64,000 nt of DNA from positions 496,001 to 560,000 of the forward strand of contig NC_084726.1 of assembly GCF_033807575.1 (NCBI RefSeq). Direction: 5' to 3'. The notes beneath the pieces are model-generated. The model did no database searches, was not told the DNA's origin, and saw only the letters and a list, made by a program, of their open reading frames with translations. This DNA comes from Cydia pomonella (lineage: Eukaryota > Arthropoda > Insecta > Lepidoptera > Tortricidae). This document shows, piece by piece, positions 34,661 to 44,015 of this stretch (within the stretch, counting starts at the first letter, position 1; every line of letters begins with the position of its first letter). The position numbers and the translations under genes were made by a program.

Positions 34661-34886
34661 ATAGATATATTGTAATGATCGAGTTTAAAAAAAATATGGA
34701 TGGTCTTCAATACCTAGTGGACTAAGTCTGTCCTTTTCCGTTGACCTTTTGCTGACTCAGTCCTCAAAATAGTTTTTATACGTCAATATTTTTATTTACC
34801 GCTCTGATTCACGACCTTGCCAAGAGCTTCACACTAATGACGTCATTTCGCGCCATATAATCGCTGTTTTCGTCAGGAGCAGCACC

Positions 34887-34970
34887 GACTCGTTAGCTCA
34901 GTAGGTTAGAGCGCCGATATACAGCAAAACTTGACCATCGGAGGGCGGAGGTTCAAATCCTTCACGAGTC
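34887..34970 (+). tRNA. tRNA-like sequence, doubtful as a working tRNA
   Basis: The 7 bp acceptor pairs exactly (GACTCGT with ACGAGTC). The D arm is GCTC-AGTAGGTTA-GAGC, the anticodon stem CCGAT/ATCGG, the variable region AGGGC, and the T arm GGAGG-TTCAAAT-CCTTC with B box GGTTCAAATCC. A TTTT Pol III stop follows at 34974. The anticodon loop is 18 bases, so it needs an intron of about 11; an intron in the standard place would leave anticodon ACA, which is not a usual one. It may be a tRNA pseudogene or the head of an unlisted SINE. It lies in S28 intron 3. Confidence 0.4.
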
Positions 34971-35166
34971 AGACTTTTGTATTTATTGACCCAGTTTTTC
35001 TGAGTGTTAGTGGTTAGGAGGACGTAATGATATTCCCGAAATATATGATTAATTATATTTAAGTAAAAAAGGCAGATATTTTTGTCTTGGCCCCGTACAT
35101 TTTATTATAAAATACCGTAATCATACCATTTAAAACTTTCACGTTTTGAACACATATTAAAACATA

Positions 35167-35391
35167 TTTAAACCGGGTCTATCGCTAATTTATTTTCCAA
35201 CGTTTCCTCGCAGGTTTCACTGACTTTTTTTTTACAAAATAAATCAATGTCTACGGTTATTTTTTGGAATCTCGCCTCTAACCTAACCTAACTTAACCTG
35301 TTCTTCGCGATGCCAACCAGTGAAACCTGCGTCGAAATCGAAACATCAGAAATAAAGGTAACAAAAAAAATCGCGAAAGACCCGATTTAAA
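35167..35391. mobile_element. TIR element in S28 intron 3
   Basis: The left end TTTAAACCGGGTCTATCGC and right end GCGAAAGACCCGATTTAAA are inverse with two mismatches. Inside, GCAGGTTTCACTG near the left and CAGTGAAACCTGC near the right extend the inverted repeat. Non-coding, about 225 bp. Confidence 0.75.
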
Positions 35392-35399
35392 TCTTACCT

Positions 35400-37182
35400 T
35401 ATTAATCTTCCTACTTTATCTTATTCATTTATATCGTTAATGATAGACCAAAAATCAGGACGAATACAGGAATTAATTAAAAATAAATAACAATAATTGT
35501 TTTAATTCCGTAATCAGTTTAATTAAACCTCTAAGCTTTTTTATACTGAGTCTTCAACCCACAGAGCATTTTTACCTAATTAGACTGTGTATTTTTAACT
35601 TCCGTAGGTAGCCTTTAGTTATACCGACGTATTTTAACCTAATACTCCGTTTCTACCCACAAATAACTTTTAAATGGTACGCCTACTTTTTTGTTCCCCA
35701 AGTGATGATGATTCAGTAGACGTGAACAGGATCAAGCATGCGTATTCAGTAAGTTATAAGCAACTGTTTCGTACCAGTATTATTGAGATTAACGTCAATT
35801 TAATTTTTTTTGTTCAAAAAAGTTTTATATATTTTAAGTATGACATTTATTGTCACCCTCTTTGTTTCATCCATAACAAATGACAAATTGAATGTCATCG
35901 GAGTCTGGTTACTTTTTAAAAATCGTATCACAATCTCACTCTAGTGTAGTATGTTATTTTCTTTATAATCAAACTGCTGTCATAACGGTTAAAGAGGTTT
36001 TATCATCAAATTTGTCCTTAAAAAAAGTTAGATAACAGACAAAAACCTGATTGTTTTACTTAAATATGACGGTGAACGATTCATTAACATTTACTTATTG
36101 TGTAGGCTTGGTCCTGCTCACGTCTCATGAATCATTCTGTATATTCCACTAGTTAATAATATTCAAGAGCGTTATTAAATTTCAAAGGTGCTAGTGAAAT
36201 GAAAGAAGACAATTGGGTCTAAAATAGATATAAATCTATTTTAAACTTCATTGTTTTCTTTCATATTATTGGGTTTACATTTACACCGAATTTCCATTGT
36301 TAACGACATTGTTATAGGTTGCTTTTATTAACTTTGAAGTTTAAAGTTCGTGTCATCCACGATGACGCGTAGATTTCAAATTACATGATATCACGAATCA
36401 AGCCACGCGTCTTCGTGAATTACACGATCTATACACCGTGTTTTTATTGAATTCCGTTAACTCAGGGGTATGGGTACGTTTAAGGAAACTAAACGGCATA
36501 GATTGTAAAAAAAAAGGTTTTTTATTTTCATAAAAAGTAATTAAATGTTGCATATAGCATTGTTGTAACACGGGCATTACATTCAACCAAACGACTGAAA
36601 ACTATGACATATCAATGTCATTTCGAACATCAATCGTCCGAGATAGTATTTATGTTTAGTAGCAAATGTACACACTCGTACTAAACACTAATCAATATGT
36701 AAACAGGCCATAAGGCAAGTGTACACGCTCGTGAGGGCCTTATAAGATAAAAATAAATTATTGATTATCTCGGAAATGGACTTAATTAGAATACCGGTGT
36801 CTTTGAGAAAGTGGCTTAATTTAAGCTCAAGAATGCACCCTTGAAATTAACGGAAAAAAAAAAAACGGTGTACAATCTTTTAATTTAAAGCGATTTATAC
36901 ACTGAAAACGCAGGACAGCTAAGTATAGCAATGTTTGTATTGGCAATGCGCAAAGTGAGTGGTTGAGGAAATATAAGCGAACACAACGCATGTAATGAAA
37001 AGTCGACTTTTTCAATAAATCTTCATATTATTTGACAGCTGTCAGATAACTAACGTGTCCCATAAGGCGTCACAGTCATTTCCCGAGCGAATATGATATG
37101 ACTCCACTTGCCGCGGCAGATCACGATACCAATGTGTCTAAGGTGGTTTTTTTTTTAAATTTCACTTTTCTTTCACCCACAG
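35400..37182. other. Intron 3 remainder, no gene seen
   Basis: Around 36346-36425 a segment (GTGTCATCCACGATGACGCG, TAGATTT, GATATCACGA, TCAAGCCACGCGT) matches 43920-44015 and is probably a MITE pair. The rest is AT-rich. The polypyrimidine acceptor of exon 4 lies at 37148-37182. Confidence 0.45.
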
Positions 37183-37328
37183 CACATGTTCGACAATCCA
37201 GCCTACTCCCTTAGACATGGCCACGTTCTTCTGGTTCGGCATCACGGAAACTTTCGCGTATTTGGTGCAATACGCCACTCCTGGAGACATACCTGATGCT
37301 TGCGCTGTTTTAACCGACTCCTCTGTTG
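37183..37328 (+). CDS. S28 peptidase, exon 4
   Basis: The acceptor is CACCCACAG and the donor G|GTAAGT; phase 2 in, phase 1 out. It encodes TCSTIQPTPLDMATFFWFGI, TETFAYLVQYATPGDIPDAC and AVLTDSSVG. The stretch D.ATFFW.GITE.FA.LVQYATPGDI is highly characteristic of arthropod S28 proteins and forms the entrance to the active site. Confidence 0.95.
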
Positions 37329-37704
37329 GTAAGTCTATCCATCACTTTACATAGTGTATTAACAATAACTTGTTATATAATAATATACATTTTTATGATG
37401 CAGGGGATGGAGCCGCCCGATAAACAAAAAAAATGCTTGTGTTGGGAGGCACCGCTCTTCCCTAGGTTATTATATATTTTTGTAAACGTTTTTTATTCCT
37501 AAAATTAATTTTAATGTGTATAAAAATATGTATAGTAATAATTGTGGTCTTAAAATTGTATGGTAACTATAAAAGTGCATTTTCCAACACAATTTTGTAT
37601 TGTTATCGAATAAACGACTACTATAAATACTGAACAGGCCGTAACTGAGCCACTGAGCCTTAATGACGCTTACAATCAGGCTCTTGTTTCACCATGGTGC
37701 CCAT

Positions 37705-37910
37705 TGTCACCTGACAATGACAATTTACCGTACATTTCTAGGCCAACAAGTAAAGATGTATTTACGCTAGGTCTAGGTACTGTCGTGATGTTTTGACTGG
37801 CAAATGTTCACTGTCAGGTGATAATTGCTGTATCACCACGCTGACATATGTCACGTGACAATGATAATTCACCGTAAATTGCTGGTCCAACACGTAAACA
37901 TTGACGTTAG
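37705..37910 (+). repeat. Intronic motif TGACAATGA(C/T)AATT, two further copies (intron 4)
   Basis: GTCACCTGACAATGACAATT, TACCGTACATTTCTAGGCCA at about 37707 and GTCACGTGACAATGATAATT, CACCGTAAATTGCTGGTCCA at about 37851. Both have the same order as the intron 3 copy at 34594-34660. Confidence 0.5.
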
Positions 37911-38121
37911 GGGCCATCCTTGCTTACCGACCCAGACATTTTCAGAATATTGTCATTGTCAAGTGACAATTGTCAAGTCAAATAGGCGTCTCGTGAGATA
38001 AGACTAGGATTAATCATAATCAGTAATCACACAGGTCTGTCTCAGATCTCAAAGCGAATGTTTTTTTTTAGGGACGGTTTTTTGGATACAAATGGGTCTT
38101 AATACAGCTTTTTCTTCGCAG

Positions 38122-38250
38122 AGGATCCCGTCCAACGCCTAGCCAACTGGATCACCAGCCAACCTTGGACGCAACCCTGCATCGAGAGCCGCTACTCCGT
38201 CATAGTAGAGCAACACACGAACACTAGTTATGATGCCCCGCAGTCAGTCA
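38122..38250 (+). CDS. S28 peptidase, exon 5
   Basis: The acceptor is CTTCGCAG and the donor A|GTAAGT; phase 1 in and out. It encodes EDPVQRLANWITSQPWTQPC, IESRYSVIVEQHTNTSYDAP and QSV, ending in the first base of the next codon. It has one potential N-glycosylation site (NTS). The next exon is 18.4 kb away. Confidence 0.92.
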
Positions 38251-38313
38251 GTAAGTAGACATGTTAATTCTAAGCTTAGAAATAAATTGAAAGTAAATAA
38301 ATTCATTGTCTCG

Positions 38314-38355
38314 GGCGAGAATGCTCTGCCAGCTGAGCTACCGAGACTTCTCCCG
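38314..38355 (-). mobile_element. tRNA-like half (SINE head fragment)
   Basis: The minus strand reads GTCTCGGTAGCTCAGCTGGC, AGAGCATTCTCGCCCGAGAC, which has an acceptor-like 5' strand and an A box (TAGCTCAGCTGGCAGAGC). The sequence stops before any B box. It is a retroposed fragment rather than a tRNA gene. Confidence 0.5.
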
Positions 38356-38498
38356 AGGATAGCGAATATTTTCACCACAATGCGCCTTAGGAGGCGCCCC
38401 TAGCGACATTTACCGTAAGTGTTGTATAAACAACACTTCTTAAACGGCTACCGGAGTTTCAAGTCATATTGGAAATGATGTTCATTTTGTGAACTAAG

Positions 38499-38639
38499 AG
38501 CCACTTGCACCAATCACTAACCCGGGGATAACCGATTAAACCTGGAGTTATCATGGTTAGTTAGTTACCATGGCAATTTGACACTAGTTTAATGGTTTAA
38601 CCGGTTAACCCGGAGTTAGTGGTATGGTGCAAGTGGCCC
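38499..38639. mobile_element. TIR element (MITE) in intron 5
   Basis: The left end AGCCACTTGCACCAATCACT, AACCCGG and right end CCGGAGTTAGTGGTATGGTG, CAAGTGGC(CC) are inverse. Inner GTTAACC repeats extend the symmetry. TAAG lies on each side (38495-38498 and 38640-38643), a likely target duplication. Confidence 0.75.
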
Positions 38640-38802
38640 TAAGTGTTTTAAGACTTATTCTTCCTTTTTTCCTCGATTTCTTTCATATTTCGATCTTGAG
38701 CTGTCGAGTATAGTCCAGTCGCGTTAAGATATACGTACCTAGTGACTCATCAGTATCAAAGTAAAGGCGCATTAATTTCGAGGTAAAAATTAACTCGATT
38801 TT

Positions 38803-38855
38803 TTTTTTATGGTACAGGAGGCAAACGAGCAGACGGATCACCTGATTTATCCATG
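38803..38855 (-). mobile_element. SINE/LINE 3' tail fragment
   Basis: TTTTTTATGGTACAGGAGGC, AAACGAGCAGACGGATCACC, TGAT. It is the inverse of the tail at 2480-2572 and the same as 60527-60575. Confidence 0.65.
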
Positions 38856-38859
38856 CGTT

Positions 38860-39955
38860 TGTTTTAACGTGTCCATCGTTTACGTTTATATGATGATATA
38901 AATCATTCGTATATCTCTGCTATGAATTATTGATCCACTTTGATGTTTACGAATAGGTGAAGTACTTTTGTAATCGACCGTACTGTACTGTCTGAAGGGC
39001 TGGTCAATGTGAATACGACATTCTAAATGATTATCACCCAATTGATCCAGCCGAAAGCCGAAAGTCTACCGTGACGCCTTATAGATTATAATTTGTGAGA
39101 CCTAATGGCTGTCTTGGCCTACAGGTCATTTAGCAGACGTATTACATACATTTTTTGAACTTTGCGGCAGTTTTAACCACGTCAGTCGGCTTTGCACGAG
39201 TGCTCCAGGACAGTATCTCCTGCGCGAGATGTAGACTACCCGTCTTTTCCTTACTATATGAATTAAAAAGGGATAAGTAGTCTATGTCGCGTGCGAGATA
39301 CTGTCGTATGATTGCAATTATTAAAGTTTTGGAGCGCAAAACTCAAAAAAACTAATTTATAAATCTCGATGCTCGAACGAACGCTTTGTTACGAAAAGAC
39401 TTCATGCACCAAAAATCCGCCTTCAAATAAAGTAAACTACGAGCAATATCGCTCAAACACCCAATAACCTAGAAAACACTACCCCACTAAATGCAAAATT
39501 TCCATAAAACTCAAAAATACACTTTGTTCCCTTGTAAATACTGAACAGAATCGCTTAACGCTGAACTACGATTTTTAAAATGCAATCCTTGTTTTCGTTT
39601 TGTCCATCAATATTGAAAAATTCGCAAGCTATGCGATTTCGCTTTAATAAAAAACCAGGATATCTTGAACCGTCATCTGTAAGACAGTTTAGAAAGATCA
39701 CGGGTCATGTTTTGATGGATTTAAAGGTAAAAGATTGATTTGCGAAAGGCATTTACGCTAGAAATATTAATATATTTCTCGAGAAATAAGTAAAATGGAT
39801 ATGTAGCAGCGAGCTTGGCAAGTTATTATTCATGCTGCAAAATCAGTATATTTTGAAATAAAGAACAGGTTAATAATATTTTGACAGATTCAATTTTGTT
39901 GTTGGAGTTTCTTTCAAGATTTACATATACATTCAATCTCGTATATTTTTACTAG
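38860..39955. other. Intron 5, no gene seen
   Basis: It contains no recognisable exon or terminal repeats. Confidence 0.4.
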
Positions 39956-40103
39956 GAATTTATATTACAACGGGTCATTCGTATATTTTAAGTCGAAAAT
40001 CGCTCGACATGTACCTCCATATCGAGGAGTGTCATCGGGAGCTCGCTTTGGCGGACCGGCTGCAGCTCTCCGCGCCCGATGATTTAATATGCCTGTGTCT
40101 CGC
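39956..40103 (+). CDS. Orphan exon-like block, unknown protein
   Basis: The acceptor-like TATTTTTACTAG precedes it and the donor C|GTAAGT follows. Between them the frame is open for about 49 residues: IYITTGHSYILSRKSLDMYL, HIEECHRELALADRLQLSAP, DDLICLCLA. Composition and codon use look coding, and the local GC content rises well above the surrounding intron. The ECHRELALADRL stretch resembles one helix of a tetratricopeptide-type repeat (A..CH...L.LA..L), but this is weak. It does not fit the S28 family. It could be an exon of a nested gene or a captured exon. Confidence 0.4.
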
Positions 40104-40304
40104 GTAAGTTGTATTATTAAAATTACTAGGAATTTAATCAACGGAAAAACAAGTTGAACATGTATGTAGGTATGCTTTTATGTCATACATTATTTAAAAA
40201 AATACAAAAACGCGTTATTAAAAGGAGGATGTACGCAAAATAGACGCCAGTCGTCGAGTTGCGGAAAATCGCCCGTACTACAATACAATACAATACAAAA
40301 GGAG

Positions 40305-40620
40305 GTGTTTTCACTGTCGCGTCTTTCGTGCAAACTTCATAGTAGTAAACCGTTTAGATGTTTTATAATTAAAAAGAGTAGCTCGTTTATTGAACTAGTA
40401 CAGTCAGCATCAAAAGTAGCGGATGAAACAACGCGCCAAAAGTATCTGATATTCGGGATAACTTTTCCAAATATAGATAAATTTCTAGAATTGGCGTTCC
40501 AAAGTATATCTTTTACAGTCTTAGTTGTTCTATATTAAAGAGATCACTTTTTGTTAAGCTGTTACAGAAGGTAGATACTTATGAAGCGTTATTTGATCCG
40601 CTACTTTTGATGCTGACTGT
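40305..40620. other. Intron 5; ACAGTCAGCATCAAAAGTAG inverted repeat
   Basis: The left arm ACAGTCAGCATCAAAAGTAG (about 40400-40420) is inverse to GCTACTTTTGATGCTGACTGT (about 40600-40620), enclosing roughly 200 bp. It behaves as a TIR element. The open frame inside is not supported by any motif. Confidence 0.6.
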
Positions 40621-40622
40621 AC

Positions 40623-41020
40623 GTCTGACGACCGGTCTGGCCTAGTGGGACCCTGCCTACAGCCGATGGTCCCGGGTTCGAATCCCATGCCCAAAGGCAG
40701 AGGCGCATTTAAATATTAGGCGCCACGGACCAATAAAATTCGCCGCCCTATTAAGTAATGAATAGTAATGATAGTGTATTTCATTTAAGGCCACGCTTGG
40801 CCCTAGGGTAAATACGCCCCTGCGATAAGGGCATTTATTTGTGTGATGAAAACAGATATTTGTTCCTCAGTCATGGGTCATGTTTTCTATGTATATAAGT
40901 ATGTATTTATCTATATACTTACGTATGTATATTGTCGCCTAGTACCCATAGAACAAGCTTGGCTTAGTTTGGGGGCTAGGTTGATTTATGTAAGATTGTC
41001 CCCAAATATGTATTTATTTA
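40623..41020 (+). mobile_element. SINE family 1, copy g, split by an unknown insert
   Basis: The head GACGACCGGTCTGGCCTAGT, CCCGGGTTCGAATCC ends at about 40686. The body resumes at about 40823 (GATAAGGGCATTTATTTGTG, AGATATTTGTTCCTCAGTCA). The intervening 136 bp (CCAAAGGCAGAGGCGCATTT, GGCGCCACGGACCAATAAAA, TAAATACGCCCCTGC) are foreign to the family. Confidence 0.75.
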
Positions 41021-41169
41021 TAAATAGGCACATTACTACTCATTGTCACTAACCATGTGACCGTCCAAGGCCCTCAGCCCACGGAGCGTAAGCGTACGCG
41101 TCGCGTAAACGTCGCGCAAGCGTAGCGTATCGTAAAAACATAACGGGTACCTACGAGCCGCATACAGTT

Positions 41170-41365
41170 CAGTACCCCTAGTGTAACTTTGATCGACATC
41201 ATAACGTGACGAACGCGTTTGCGTTAAGTCTCATTTTGTATAGGATTTTGAGGTTCCAAAACGTCCCGCTTGGCGCGCTCTTTCGAAATCCAATACAAAA
41301 TGAGGCTAAACGCAAACGCGTACGTCACGTTTGGAAATCGAATTTTATTACACTAGGGGTACTGG
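41170..41365. mobile_element. TIR element family M2, copy b
   Basis: Its ends are CAGTACCCCTAGTGTAA and TTACACTAGGGGTACTG. The interior is inverse to 22529-22695 (AACGTGACGAACGCGTTTGC, ACGTCCCGCTTGGCGCGCTC, AAACGCGTACGTCACGTTTG) with about 30 extra bases. Non-coding. Confidence 0.85.
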
Positions 41366-41767
41366 GCACCAAGCGTCGCGTAAGTAAGTTTTAATAAGTG
41401 AAGTTAAAATGATAGCGTCACTGACGTCAAATGTCTTCACGGATGTATCAACGATCTTACTTTCTCGTCAGATGAAGAAGATTTTTTTATGATAATGTCA
41501 GAAGTTTTGTTTTTTACGTCTGTCGTAATAACAACAGAAATCTCATACGCTAGGTACGCTACGACGACGCTTCGTATGCGGCAAAGTGTGCGGACTTGTT
41601 TGAATTATAACTAGCCTAGATGCCTAGTCTGTACATCCCTAGTGAAGCCATTTCGAGTACGACATTATGTCGCCCTCGTGTCATCGTATCCGAACGGCCC
41701 TCGCAGTACTCAAGGTCGAGTTGGTTTGTGTACACCTCCCGGTTATAAATTAAAAAATACAAGAAAG

Positions 41768-41844
41768 ATGGTTGTTTGTGCGGTGAATTGGTGTCACAAC
41801 ACATCAGTGAATAAAAACAAACCGCCTGATATAACATTTCACGC
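41768..41844 (+). CDS. THAP-domain protein, exon 1
   Basis: An ATG in AAGAAAGATGG opens MVVCAVNWCHNTSVNKNKPP then DITFHA, with the donor GC|GTAAGT leaving in phase 2. The start and the C-x4-C pair match the N terminus of a THAP C2CH zinc finger, a DNA-binding module found in P-element transposase and in host regulators. A TATA-like TTATAAATT lies 25-40 bp upstream. It is nested in S28 intron 5 on the same strand. Confidence 0.75.
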
Positions 41845-42133
41845 GTAAGTGTCCAGTTTAATGTGATATTTTTACGTAATTGTAAATACAAAAATCCAAA
41901 TTTTCGTCAGCCGCCATTACTTATAAATGTTGCCAGGTGATATGAATCTTTTTTCCTCCAAATGAGGCATGACGATTACATTGATAAAATTAATATGCTT
42001 ACTTTAAGTTCCTTGTATGACTATAGAAAATATTCTTTTTTAGTTTTTCATTCTTTTATTTCAAATTATGTTTTGTCTTTTATAAAATTACAGTTTAAAT
42101 TCATATTTTTATTTTGTGTGATATTCATTTTAG

Positions 42134-42254
42134 ATTTCCGACTGATCCGCTTCTGTCTGCGAGATGGACGGAAAAAATTAGATTAAATAGGAACGATGCA
42201 ATATGGAAACCGACTAAACATAGTCGAATATGCTCTCGCCATTTTGATGAGCAA
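42134..42254 (+). CDS. THAP-domain protein, exon 2 (3' end not found)
   Basis: The acceptor is CATTTTAG, completing the Ala codon of exon 1. It encodes FPTDPLLSARWTEKIRLNRN then DAIWKPTKHSRICSRHFDEQ. These are the FP, W, P and C-x2-H-F landmarks that complete the C2CH finger. The exon can end at CAA|GTAAAG in phase 0; if it is not spliced, a stop follows after two codons. I did not find an exon with the AVPxxF box or a transposase domain downstream, so this may be a gene truncated by transposon insertions, or a fragment of a P-like element. Confidence 0.7.
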
Positions 42255-42436
42255 GTAAAGTAAATTTTATTTGTGGAACACAGGTGTTACAGTTAAGGTC
42301 TGTAAAAACGAAACGCAACTGTCACTGTCGCACTTATATGGAAGACTGATAGAGAGACACAAAGCGTTTCGTTGTTCGAAGCAATAGCGATTGCCACCTT
42401 GGCTAGGCCTGCAGGTACAATTACTAGTACTGACGA

Positions 42437-42650
42437 TAAATAGTTATTTGTTTTACAAGTGGAAAAGTTGTTGTTTAACCGCTCGTGCTAATATTGCTAC
42501 TCGAGCTAAATAAAGATCCAAAATGTCGAAAAATGGAATCTTGAGCGTTGCGAGGGTTTCAAGTTACGAGAGTTAAACAAATTTTGCCCCAAGTGAAACA
42601 CAAAACTTTTCACCACACCAACCCGAAGAAAATATTAGTCAAATAAAATC
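42437..42650 (+). repeat. Dispersed repeat, partner of 10320-10600
   Basis: GTTATTTGTTTTACAAGTGG, GCTCGTGCTAATATTGCTAC, GGAATCTTGAGCGTTGCGAG, CTTTTCACCACACCAACCCG. See the partner entry for the shared order. Confidence 0.55.
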
Positions 42651-43212
42651 AAACCAAATCAAATCCAAATGATCGTCATTAAATATTTATCATTTAAAAT
42701 CATTATTCCAAAGTCAATTCTACCAGCTATTATCTGTGCACATTTGTAAAATAAATTCATTTCATTCATTTCAAGGATGTGGTTAAAATCCATCTACTTT
42801 AAGGGGAATAAATGAACTCTGGCAACCCATTTTTGTTTATATGTGTGTGTCGCTGAGCGTAAGACACGAGCGTCGCACGCACACATCGATCGAATTTCGG
42901 CTTCACTTTTGGCAGATTAGCCTTATGAAGACTAACTGTCTATGTGTGATAGGTCAGTGCCTATACCTATGATATTTTCTATTTGATTTTAATTTGCACC
43001 CAAAACGCAATGCTCTCGGCAAACTAATTTATTACTAGTTACTGTAATAATGAAACCTAGCTCGTGTGACGGTAAGTTTAATTAATTTGTTGACCGGAGC
43101 AGTCATTGTGGACTGGCCGGTTACTGCCATTGCGTGCGCGGCCGAGTGTCAGCAGAACCAGTGTAACGTAACCTTCTCCGGGTAATTCCACGAGACTGTA
43201 ACGTCAGTTACC

Positions 43213-43340
43213 AATTCTTTCATGTGTTCTTACATTAATTAAGCATTTTTAAGTATCCAGATATCTACCTGTAGGGTTCCGACAGACATACAGACACTTA
43301 AATTTGCTTAATTAATGTAAGAACACTCGAAAGAATTAAA
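43213..43340. mobile_element. Inverted-repeat element
   Basis: ATTCTTTCATGTGTTCTTAC, ATTAATTAAGCA at the left is inverse to TGCTTAATTAATGTAAGAAC, ACTCGAAAGAATT at the right, leaving about 50 bases between the arms (with CTGTAGGGTTCCGACAGACA, like family R ends). Confidence 0.65.
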
Positions 43341-43395
43341 AAAAAAACATTTATTTCGGACGACACAATCCATATTTTGTTAGTTACAAATATAC

Positions 43396-43659
43396 TTAAA
43401 TTACTATGTTAGTACCTAAACTAAGATGTTGGGAGGTCCAGTGCCTAATTAATGCACTGTCCCATCTCCCTGCCACGACGGCCAGGAGACTGTGGCGGCT
43501 GTCGCGCACCCTTCGGAGCGTCGCGGCGCAGCGCTTGCGCAGCGTCGCGTGGAAACCATCCACATGCGCGTCGGCGAACATGCCCGACGCACTGCAGTAT
43601 CGCGGCAGCCGCAACAGTACCCTGAACGCGCCCTGAATTTGTACTGACGTTACAGTCAC
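43396..43659 (-). pseudogene. LINE reverse-transcriptase ORF C-terminal fragment
   Basis: The minus strand encodes IQGAFRVLLRLPRYCSASGM, FADAHVDGFHATLRKRCAAT, LRRVRDSRHSLLAVVAGRWD and SALIRHW. It is the same family and region as 14812-15117 on the plus strand. It is open over about 87 codons but lacks the RT core. The GC content is well above the flanks. Confidence 0.75.
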
Positions 43660-43754
43660 GTGGAATTACGTCTTCGTAATTATTTATTTTGGCTACGATT
43701 TAGGTTAAGTATAAGTCAACGAACAAGAATAACAATAGAAGCCTGGTTTTTTTT

Positions 43755-43905
43755 TGTAGCCTATTTTATGTCCCACTGCTGGACAAAGGCCCTTTCACGC
43801 CCATCACTCCACCTCTCCCATCACGGTTTGGTGCATGTTCCCGCCAGTCGCTGCAAAAAGCGTCGAGGTCCTCCCGCCATCTCTTTTGTTTTTGACTAGA
43901 GTTCA
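43755..43905 (-). pseudogene. RTE-like LINE 3' coding tail
   Basis: The minus strand reads DAFCSDWREHAPNRDGRGGV in one frame and then GTGAAAGGGCCTTTGTCCAG, CAGTGGGACATAAAATAGGC. The CAGCAGTGGGAC tail is common to several moth retroelements (compare 10644-10830). Confidence 0.5.
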
Positions 43906-44015
43906 TAAATAACTCCACCTGTATTTCGTGTCATTCACGATGACGCGTAGATTTGTCAAATCTAACCTTTCATGACATGATATTACGAGTCAAGGCTCGC
44001 GTGGTCGTATTGTTC

